Positions 1 through 5,853 of a stretch of DNA of 6,550 nucleotides are shown piece by piece; position 1 is the first letter of the stretch; the number at the start of each line of letters is the position of its first letter. Below the pieces are notes generated by a model. It did no database searches and was not told where the DNA came from. It worked only from the letters and a program-made list of their open reading frames with translations. The position numbers were made by a program, and so were the translations under genes. This DNA is from an uncultured Filifactor sp. Lineage in GTDB: Bacteria > Bacillota > Clostridia > Peptostreptococcales > Filifactoraceae. Location: contig CAMYCP010000078.1 of assembly GCA_947254385.1 (NCBI GenBank), forward strand, positions 1-6,550. The letters run 5' to 3'.

Positions 1-106
1 ATTCGATTTATTAAGGAGAAATAAAAATATAGTTTTTTGAGGTGAACTTATAAGTATTTTCTACAATTGAAAGAATAAATATTTGAAGTTAAAAAACCAT
101 AAAAGT

Positions 107-135
107 ATATCATTTTTATAAAAATATGTTATGAT
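107..135 (+). promoter_or_regulatory. Likely gap promoter (extended -10)
   Basis: An extended -10, TGTTATGAT, lies at 127-135 (TATGAT at 130-135). Seventeen bases upstream, at 107-112, is a poor -35 (ATATCA), which an extended -10 can tolerate. Transcription would begin near 142 and give a 5' UTR of about 180 nt before gap. The same TGT-TATRAT layout recurs in the promoter of the adaptor gene near 5760. A TATAAT at 228-233 is an alternative but has no matching -35. The rest of 1-324 is AT-rich with no gene I can support; the first 24 bases are an open frame ending in TAA and could be the tail of an upstream gene. Confidence 0.5.
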
Positions 136-199
136 ATAAAATGTAAAGATAGTTATGGTCTTTTTACCGGCTTGTTTGAAATGACAAATTTAACGATTT

Positions 200-253
200 C
201 CGATTAAATTATCTGCATCAAGTTATTTATAATATACTTAATATTTTAATCGG
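200..253 (+). repeat. Inverted repeat in the gap 5' UTR
   Basis: CCGATTAAA (200-208) and TTTAATCGG (245-253) are perfect 9-base inverted copies separated by 36 bases. In the RNA they could close a stem-loop between the promoter and the ribosome site at 311-316. It could be a leader structure or half-sites of an operator. In a sequence this AT-rich a repeat of this size can arise by chance, so the function is only inferred. Confidence 0.3.
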
Positions 254-324
254 TATAGACTACATATTTTATTTTTATGTTTCATACAAGTCGCATATTA
301 AAATTTTAACGGAGGGAAGTAATT

Positions 325-1341
325 ATGAAAGTTGCTATCAACGGGTTTGGAAGAATAGGCAAAAATTTACTGCGTGCTTATTTTGAAAATGGTGGCAAAG
401 AAAAATACGGATATGACATAGTTGCCGTAAATAACCGTAAAGAAGCGAAGACTTTGGCACATCTTTTCAAATATGATTCATGTTACGGCACATATCACGG
501 CGATGTACAAACTGTAGGAGACGACAAAATTATAATTGACGGCCATGAAATATTGTTGTATGAAGCAAGAGATCCCGAACAAGCTCCTTGGAAAGAGCTG
601 GGAGTAGGTATCGTTTTGGAATCCACAGGCAAATTTAAAACCGGAGAAACCGCAGGCAAGCATATTACCGCCGGAGCTGAAAAAGTTATTATTACCGCAC
701 CCGGAAAGGATGTTGACGGAACTTTTGTGGTAGGTGTAAATACCGATAAATATGATCCGAAAAAACACAATATTATTTCCAATGCGTCATGTACTACCAA
801 CTGTCTTGCGCCTTTCAGCAAAGTGTTGGTTGAAAAATTCGGCGTTGAGAGAGGACTTATGACGACGGTTCACTCTTACACAAATGATCAAAATATACTT
901 GACAAACGTCACAAAGACTTAAGAAGAGCCAGAGCCGCCGCAATGTCCATAATTCCGACAACCACCGGAGCAACCAAAGCGACCGCACTTGTGATTCCCG
1001 AACTTAAAGATAAACTCGGCGGTTTTGCGATGCGTGTACCTACTCCGACAGTATCCGTAGTTGATTTGACTGTTGAATTGTCCAAAAAGACCACCGTGGA
1101 AGAACTCAATAACGCCTTTAAAGCGGCTGCTGAAGGTGAAATGAAAGGAATACTCGGATATTCCGATGAACCGCTCGTATCTATAGACTATAGAAAAGAT
1201 CCCAGATCTTCAATAATAGACGGACTTTCCACGCTCGTTACGGGAGATACCATGGCTAAAATAATAGCGTGGTATGATAATGAATGGGGTTATTCGTGCA
1301 GAGTTTTGGATCTTGCGACAATAGTGAACGAAAAAGCGTGA
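325..1341 (+). CDS. gap: Glyceraldehyde-3-phosphate dehydrogenase, phosphorylating
   Basis: Cytosolic GAPDH of 338 residues, full length for the family. It oxidises and phosphorylates glyceraldehyde-3-phosphate to 1,3-bisphosphoglycerate. The N-terminal Rossmann motif INGFGRIG (5-12) is intact. The catalytic motif SNASCTTNC places the nucleophile at Cys156 and the catalytic histidine at His183. RVPTPTVSVVDL and the C-terminal YDNEWGYS are also present. The start is supported by GGAGGG at 311-316, eight bases before ATG. One oddity: where most NAD-dependent enzymes have Asn-Asp after the second beta strand (the Asp32 position of the Bacillus enzyme), this one reads VNNRKE, with Asn37 and then Arg38. 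Asp32 helps exclude NADP, so cofactor choice may be relaxed; this is inference. A terminator follows directly, and pgk lies downstream beyond an inserted element. Family assignment is certain. Confidence 0.98.
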   Translation: MKVAINGFGRIGKNLLRAYFENGGKEKYGYDIVAVNNRKEAKTLAHLFKYDSCYGTYHGDVQTVGDDKIIIDGHEILLYEARDPEQAPWKELGVGIVLESTGKFKTGETAGKHITAGAEKVIITAPGKDVDGTFVVGVNTDKYDPKKHNIISNASCTTNCLAPFSKVLVEKFGVERGLMTTVHSYTNDQNILDKRHKDLRRARAAAMSIIPTTTGATKATALVIPELKDKLGGFAMRVPTPTVSVVDLTVELSKKTTVEELNNAFKAAAEGEMKGILGYSDEPLVSIDYRKDPRSSIIDGLSTLVTGDTMAKIIAWYDNEWGYSCRVLDLATIVNEKA

Positions 1342-1348
1342 AAATTAT

Positions 1349-1378
1349 ACAAAACCCTTGCTTAAGCAGGGGTTTTGT
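1349..1378 (+). terminator. Intrinsic terminator after gap
   Basis: ACAAAACCCTTGC (1349-1361) pairs with GCAGGGGTTTTGT (1366-1378) around a TTAA loop. The stem is 13 bp with one G-U pair. The A-tract and T-tract on the two arms make it potentially bidirectional. It begins 7 bases after the gap stop. A smaller hairpin, AAATCT-TGT-AGATTT with a run of six T, follows at 1385-1402 and may reinforce termination. This suggests gap is at least partly uncoupled from pgk. Confidence 0.85.
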
Positions 1379-1404
1379 TATAGTAAATCTTGTAGATTTT
1401 TTAT

Positions 1405-1623
1405 AAAAAGGGAGCGTAAACCCACTACCCTTTAGGTGGTGGGATATAAGCAACCGTAAAAGTAGCGTTGTGGACTTGAATGTCCTATACGGTAGAGGCG
1501 AAGTGGACACGCCTGTAAGAATAAGGATTGCCTAATTCGTTAGGTGGAGACTTAAATATCAAACTTCTTAAATGGGGTATAAACCCTTAGAAACCACCTA
1601 CCTTTAGGTGGGTGGTAGTTCAC
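1405..1623 (+). mobile_element. Miniature IS200/IS605-like element, no transposase gene
   Basis: Two similar imperfect palindromes bound this stretch. The left, 1421-1443, is CCCACTACC / GGTGGTGGG. The right, 1593-1616, is ACCACCTACC / GGTGGGTGGT. Both share the apex CCTTTAGG and one G-U wobble at the same place. The right palindrome is followed at once by TAGTTCAC (1616-1623), the kind of right terminus I associate with tnpB-bearing IS200/IS605 elements. On the left, TTTAT (1400-1404) can pair with GTAAA (1416-1420) just 5' of the left hairpin, as the target site and guide do in this family; this sets the proposed left boundary. The family moves by HUH (Y1) transposase as single-stranded circles without target duplication, and no duplication is seen. 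No tnpA or tnpB gene is present, so this would be an internally deleted, non-autonomous copy. Exact boundaries are inferred. Confidence 0.68.
1444..1623 (+). ncRNA. Omega-RNA-like structured RNA at the element's 3' part
   Basis: The interior folds into several compact helices: ACCGTA (1453-1458) with TACGGT (1488-1493), enclosing GGAC/GTCC (1472-1475 with 1482-1485); AGGCG/CGCCT (1496-1500 with 1510-1514); CCTAA-TTCG-TTAGG (1531-1544), a UUCG tetraloop hairpin; GGGT/ACCC (1575-1578 with 1583-1586); and the right-end palindrome. In tnpB-bearing elements the TnpB guide RNA (omega RNA or reRNA) covers the tnpB 3' end and the right terminus, and the guide is the flanking DNA. By that rule the guide here would begin at 1624 and read into the pgk leader. 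This fits position and structure, but I could not compare it with a covariance model. Alternatives are an unrelated structured RNA or passive element DNA. Confidence 0.45.
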
Positions 1624-1658
1624 TAATACTAATAACGATTAAAGAGAAAATTAATCTT

Positions 1659-1687
1659 TTAACCTGATATTTCTGTTAAATTTTAAT
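1659..1687 (+). promoter_or_regulatory. Weak candidate pgk promoter
   Basis: TTAACC (1659-1664) and TTTAAT (1682-1687) are separated by 17 bases and would start transcription near 1694, just upstream of the pgk ribosome site. The match is only moderate in AT-rich DNA. Because gap ends in a strong terminator and an element sits between, pgk probably needs its own promoter; this is the best one I see. An inverted repeat, GATTAA/TTAATC (1637-1642 with 1651-1656), lies just upstream. Confidence 0.3.
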
Positions 1688-1700
1688 TATCAGTTGATAT

Positions 1701-1713
1701 GGAGGGAAAAATG
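1701..1713 (+). promoter_or_regulatory. Ribosome binding site fixing the pgk start
   Basis: GGAGG at 1701-1705 sits five bases before ATG at 1711. An in-frame ATG at 1699 immediately precedes and overlaps nothing but this site; starting there would place the ribosome site inside the gene. The true start is therefore 1711. Confidence 0.85.
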
Positions 1714-2901
1714 CTGAATAAAAAATCTGTAACCGATTTTGACGTAAAAGGTAAAAAAGTAATAATGCGTTGTGATTTCAACGTACCTATGAAAAATGGA
1801 GAAATAACCGACGACAGAAGAATAAAAGCATCTTTAAAAACAATAAATTATCTTTTAGAACATGGCGCTAAACTCATACTCATGAGCCATTTAGGGCGTC
1901 CCGACAAAAAATATGACCCGGCTTTCAGTTTAAAACTTGTCGCTGAAAGACTTTCACAACTTTTAAACAGAAATGTCGTTTTAGCGGAAGATGAAAATGT
2001 AGTGGGGGAAAATGCCGAAAGACTTACGCGAAATATGCAGGACGGCGATGTTGTATTGCTTGAAAATGTACGTTTTGTAAAAGGCGAAACTAAAAACGAC
2101 CCCGAATTTGCAAAAAAACTCGCCTCGCTTGCGGATATTTACGTAAACGATGCATTCGGCACGGCGCACAGGGCACATTCTTCAACTGCCGGCATAGCTG
2201 AATATTTACCGTCCGCCATGGGCTTTTTAATTCAAAGAGAAGTTGAAGTTATGGGACAGGCGTTGGAAAATCCGAAAAGACCGTTTGTTGCAATATTAGG
2301 CGGAGCAAAAGTTTCCGACAAAATTTCGGTTATAGAAAATCTGCTCGATAAAGTGGATACCCTTATAATCGGTGGCGCAATGGCGTTTACATTCAAAAAA
2401 GCGCTCGGAAAGAACGTAGGAAGTTCTAAAGTTGAAGAAGATAAACTTGAAGTTGCGAAAACAATACTCGATAAAGCAAAAGAAAAAAATGTACCTGTAA
2501 AATTGCCCTTAGACTTTGTATGTGCTTTGGAATTTAATGAAACATCCGAACGTTTAAACACGGAAGATGACAATGTACCCGACGGATATATGGGACTTGA
2601 CATAGGGCAAAAGAGTATTTTGGAATTTACGGACATAATTAAAAAAGCCGAAACAGTCGTATGGAACGGGCCCATGGGAGTTTTTGAAATGCCGGCGTTT
2701 GCTCACGGAACCGAAAAAATAGCCGAGGCGTTGGGTGAAGTTAAGGGTGTAACTATAGTAGGCGGAGGAGATTCTGCGGCTGCGGTTGAAAAACTTGGCT
2801 ATGCGGATAATATAACTCATATTTCAACGGGCGGCGGAGCATCGCTCGAATTTTTGGAAGGCAAAATCCTGCCCGGTATAGCGGCTTTAGACGATAAATA
2901 G
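1711..2901 (+). CDS. pgk: Phosphoglycerate kinase
   Basis: Cytosolic kinase of 396 residues from the chosen start, typical for bacteria. It transfers phosphate from 1,3-bisphosphoglycerate to ADP, the first ATP-yielding step of glycolysis. The N-terminal domain shows the substrate-binding motifs RCDFNVP (20-26) and SHLGRP (59-64), then LLENVRF and NDAFGTAHRAHSS. The C-terminal nucleotide domain shows LGGAKVSDKI, WNGPMGVFE, GGGDSAAA and STGGGASLEFLEGK. All motif residues I checked are intact. The start at 1711 rather than the in-frame ATG at 1699 follows from the GGAGG at 1701-1705. Only 13 bases separate its stop from tpiA, so the two share a transcript. The element of 1405-1623 lies upstream and may have displaced or replaced the original gap-pgk junction. 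Confidence 0.98.
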   Translation: MLNKKSVTDFDVKGKKVIMRCDFNVPMKNGEITDDRRIKASLKTINYLLEHGAKLILMSHLGRPDKKYDPAFSLKLVAERLSQLLNRNVVLAEDENVVGENAERLTRNMQDGDVVLLENVRFVKGETKNDPEFAKKLASLADIYVNDAFGTAHRAHSSTAGIAEYLPSAMGFLIQREVEVMGQALENPKRPFVAILGGAKVSDKISVIENLLDKVDTLIIGGAMAFTFKKALGKNVGSSKVEEDKLEVAKTILDKAKEKNVPVKLPLDFVCALEFNETSERLNTEDDNVPDGYMGLDIGQKSILEFTDIIKKAETVVWNGPMGVFEMPAFAHGTEKIAEALGEVKGVTIVGGGDSAAAVEKLGYADNITHISTGGGASLEFLEGKILPGIAALDDK

Positions 2902-2914
2902 CGGGGGATTTGAT

Positions 2915-3667
2915 ATGAGAAAAACGATAATAGCCGGCAACTGGAAGATGAACATGACACCCGACGAAACGCACGAATTTTTTAAACAAATTGTTGATAA
3001 AATCCCCGCTGAAACTGACAAAGTTGCATTAATATGTGTACCGTTTACATCGCTTGCCGTATGTGAAAAATATTCTAATCAAAACGTAAAAATCGGCGCA
3101 CAAAATGTATTTTATGAAGACAGCGGGGCATACACGGGCGAAATTTCAGCCTCTATGCTTAAAAATTCAGGGGTAAGTTATGTAATAGTCGGACATAGCG
3201 AACGCAGAAAATATTTTGCCGAAACTGATGAAATTGTGTGTAAAAAAGCATTGCAAGTAATAAAATACGGTATGCGCCCTATAGTATGCGTAGGTGAAAC
3301 TTTAGAAGAAAGAGAAAAAAATGAAACATTCAAACGCATACAAAATCAAATACAAAATTCACTCAAAGGTTTTACGGAAGACGATGCATCAAAAACCGTT
3401 ATAGCTTATGAGCCGATATGGGCAATAGGTACGGGTAAAACCGCTACGGCAAGTCAGGCGGAAGAAGTTTGCGCTTTTATACGTGATGAGCTGCAGCAAA
3501 TGTTTAAAGACACGGCATATAAAATGACGATACAATACGGCGGTTCGGTAAAACCTGAGAATATAAAAGAGTTTATGAAAAAAGACAACATTGACGGCGC
3601 TCTTGTAGGCAGAGCATCATTAAAAGCCGACAGTTTTGTTGAACTTGTAATGTACGATAAAAAATAA
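2915..3667 (+). CDS. tpiA: Triose-phosphate isomerase
   Basis: Cytosolic TIM-barrel enzyme of 250 residues, the usual family length. It interconverts dihydroxyacetone phosphate and glyceraldehyde-3-phosphate. The catalytic residues are all in place: Asn9 and Lys11 in GNWKMN, His94 in VGHSERR, and Glu166 in AYEPIWAIGTGKTA, whose following stretch is flexible loop 6. The phosphate-binding YGGSVKP and ALVGRASL motifs are present near the C-terminus. A GGGGGA ribosome site lies at 2903-2908, immediately after the pgk stop, with ATG seven bases on. It is the second gene of a pgk-tpiA unit. No clear U-tract terminator follows; eno comes after a 255-base gap. Confidence 0.98.
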   Translation: MRKTIIAGNWKMNMTPDETHEFFKQIVDKIPAETDKVALICVPFTSLAVCEKYSNQNVKIGAQNVFYEDSGAYTGEISASMLKNSGVSYVIVGHSERRKYFAETDEIVCKKALQVIKYGMRPIVCVGETLEEREKNETFKRIQNQIQNSLKGFTEDDASKTVIAYEPIWAIGTGKTATASQAEEVCAFIRDELQQMFKDTAYKMTIQYGGSVKPENIKEFMKKDNIDGALVGRASLKADSFVELVMYDKK

Positions 3668-3671
3668 ATCA

Positions 3672-3719
3672 AAGATTATCTAATACTGATTAGCTTTAAA
3701 AAATGTAGTATGTAATCTT
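3672..3719 (+). repeat. Nested inverted repeat after tpiA
   Basis: AAGATTA (3672-3678) pairs with TAATCTT (3713-3719), and inside it ATACT (3683-3687) pairs with AGTAT (3707-3711). A competing small hairpin, CTAAT-ACTG-ATTAG, covers 3680-3693. It begins 4 bases after the tpiA stop. There is no U-tract after it, so it is not a standard terminator; it could be a transcript-end or processing hairpin. AT-rich sequence weakens the case. Confidence 0.3.
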
Positions 3720-3762
3720 AACCGGAATTTAATATAAACTTGTATTACAAAAATTTAAACTG

Positions 3763-3811
3763 AAAATTGATACTACAATTTATTATGCAATTCAGTATAA
3801 ATATCAATTTT
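3763..3811 (+). repeat. 10-bp inverted repeat in the tpiA-eno gap
   Basis: AAAATTGATA (3763-3772) and TATCAATTTT (3802-3811) are perfect inverted copies around a 29-base loop. An alternative helix, ACTGAAAATTG (3759-3769) with CAATTCAGT (3788-3796), two bases bulged, would exclude the first. A perfect 10-bp repeat is near what chance could give in this AT-rich window, so a regulatory role is only a possibility. Confidence 0.3.
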
Positions 3812-3840
3812 GATAAAAATATGGCTTTAACCGTTATATA
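3810..3840 (+). promoter_or_regulatory. Candidate eno promoter
   Basis: TTGATA (3810-3815) matches the -35 consensus at five of six positions. TTATAT (3834-3839) or the overlapping TATATA (3835-3840) follows after 18 or 19 bases. Transcription would begin near 3846 and leave a leader of about 75 nt with GGAGG at 3912-3916. The spacing is slightly long and the region is AT-rich, so this is tentative. Confidence 0.35.
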
Positions 3841-3859
3841 GGTAATTATGAATTTATGA

Positions 3860-5212
<1,353 letters not shown>

Positions 5213-5219
5213 AAAACTA

Positions 5220-5248
5220 TTGACATTTTGAAATATTAAGTATATCAT
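5220..5248 (+). promoter_or_regulatory. Consensus-like promoter of the lysine riboswitch
   Basis: A perfect -35, TTGACA (5220-5225), is followed after exactly 17 bases by TATCAT (5243-5248), one base off the -10 consensus. Transcription would begin near 5255, just before the riboswitch aptamer. This is the best housekeeping-type promoter in the window and lies 8 bases after the eno stop. Confidence 0.8.
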
Positions 5249-5258
5249 ATACAAAATG

Positions 5259-5416
5259 CAGATAGAGGCGCGGCAAAGAAGAGTATCCGATGAAGAAGGC
5301 ATTCGTTGAAATCGGAGAAAGGCAATGTCGCCGAAGGGTCATGTGGCAGACATGGCTGCTGGGACGATGCAAAATATGTATCGTACTCCTGTTTTTAAAA
5401 GACAGAGGCGCTATCA
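5259..5416 (+). ncRNA. Lysine riboswitch (L box) aptamer
   Basis: The sequence matches the L-box core as known from Bacillus lysC leaders. AGATAGAGGCGCG opens it (5260-5272), then AAGAGTA (5279-5285), GGAGAAAGG (5314-5322), GTCGCCGAAG (5327-5336), GCTGGG (5358-5363) and the closing GGCGCTATC (5407-5415). P1 is GATAG/CTATC (5261-5265 with 5411-5415). P2 pairs GGCG with CGCC (5267-5270 with 5329-5332), and its outer arm is TCCGAT/ATCGGA (5286-5291 with 5311-5316). P3 includes CATGT/ACATG (5340-5344 with 5350-5354). P4 is CGATGCA/TGTATCG (5365-5371 with 5377-5383). P5 is CTGTTTT/AAGACAG (5389-5395 with 5399-5405). The class binds L-lysine and normally switches off lysine biosynthesis or uptake genes. 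I could not make out the L2-L3 kissing pairs. No lysine gene follows within the window. Confidence 0.93.
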
Positions 5417-5432
5417 TAGTTGATTTGATTTT

Positions 5433-5466
5433 AAATCGCGTCTTGTTTTAGGCGCGATTTTTTTTT
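5433..5466 (+). terminator. Riboswitch-controlled intrinsic terminator
   Basis: AAATCGCGTCT (5433-5443) pairs with AGGCGCGATTT (5450-5460) around a TGTTTT loop, followed by a nine-T run (5458-5466). A competing antiterminator is visible: AGGCGC (5406-5411), at the 3' side of the aptamer and overlapping P1, can pair with GCGTCT (5438-5443), which is the 5' arm of the terminator. Lysine-bound P1 would free the terminator, so this is an OFF switch by the usual logic. It may also serve as the eno terminator. Confidence 0.92.
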
Positions 5467-5467
5467 A

Positions 5468-5629
5468 TTCTCTTATTCACCCCGGTTTTAAACCTTAAGA
5501 GAAACCGATCGCTTCTGCAGACATTTTCGGTAAAAGTAAGCGATATCAAATAAACTTACTTTGATATAAAACTTTCAGTCGAAAATGTAATAAATCATTT
5601 TAGATGTTTCAATTTTCCCCGATTGAAAC
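5468..5629 (+). other. Hairpin-dense intergenic stretch, possible structured RNA
   Basis: No gene is seen, but inverted repeats are unusually packed. TTCTCTTA/TAAGAGAA pair (5468-5475 with 5496-5503), enclosing GGTT/AACC. ACATTTTCG pairs with CGAAAATGT (5521-5529 with 5580-5588). Inside that, AAAGTAAG/CTTACTTT (5533-5540 with 5555-5562) competes with ATATCAAA/TTTGATAT (5543-5550 with 5560-5567). ATCGCTT/AAGCGAT (5508-5514 with 5538-5544) competes with both the outer and the inner helix. GTTTCAAT/ATTGAAAC (5606-5613 with 5622-5629) forms a separate hairpin. The competing pairings followed by a terminator at 5696 resemble a regulatory leader, but I recognise no known class. It could instead be debris of a lost gene. 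Confidence 0.4.
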
Positions 5630-5695
5630 TACGTGTTTTAGATTATCTGCTTTTGAAATAAATTGAAGAAGGGAGTGAAATAAATACTTTCCGCT

Positions 5696-5735
5696 AAAAA
5701 TAAATCTTGCATAAAACTGCGGGATTTATTTTTTT
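5696..5735 (+). terminator. Second intrinsic terminator before the adaptor gene
   Basis: AAATAAATCTTGC (5698-5710) pairs with GCGGGATTTATTT (5719-5731) around an 8-base loop. The stem is 13 bp with two G-U pairs, extendable by two A-T pairs, and merges into a seven-T run (5729-5735). It insulates the adaptor gene from transcripts coming from eno, the riboswitch or the hairpin-dense stretch. Confidence 0.75.
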
Positions 5736-5736
5736 A

Positions 5737-5765
5737 TTGTGAAAAATAAAAAAAAATGTTATAAT
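5737..5765 (+). promoter_or_regulatory. Promoter of the adaptor gene (extended -10)
   Basis: TTGTGA (5737-5742) and a perfect TATAAT (5760-5765) are 17 bases apart, with TG at 5757-5758 making an extended -10. Transcription would start near 5772 and give a leader of about 80 nt. It sits directly behind the terminator ending at 5735, so the adaptor gene appears to have its own transcription start. Confidence 0.75.
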
Positions 5766-5853
5766 TACTCTTCAACTCAATAGGCTTTGATTAATAAAGA
5801 ATATTAATTATTGAAAAATATAAATAATATGATGAATAAGGAGTGTAGTTTTT

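Noticed and set aside
1..24. Possible C-terminal tail of an upstream gene (frame 1 ending in TAA)
   Set aside because: Seven codons carry no recognisable feature; it cannot be supported as a gene.
1405..1623. Group I intron or IStron instead of a miniature IS605-like element
   Set aside because: At about 219 bases it is too short for a group I core, and it lies between genes rather than interrupting one.
1699..1710. In-frame ATG giving pgk four extra residues (MEGK)
   Set aside because: It would put the GGAGG ribosome site inside the gene and has no ribosome site of its own; ATG at 1711 has ideal spacing.
5606..5629. Palindrome GTTTCAAT...ATTGAAAC resembling the ends of some CRISPR repeats
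   Set aside because: It occurs once, with no regularly spaced copies nearby, so it is not an array; it is treated as a hairpin.
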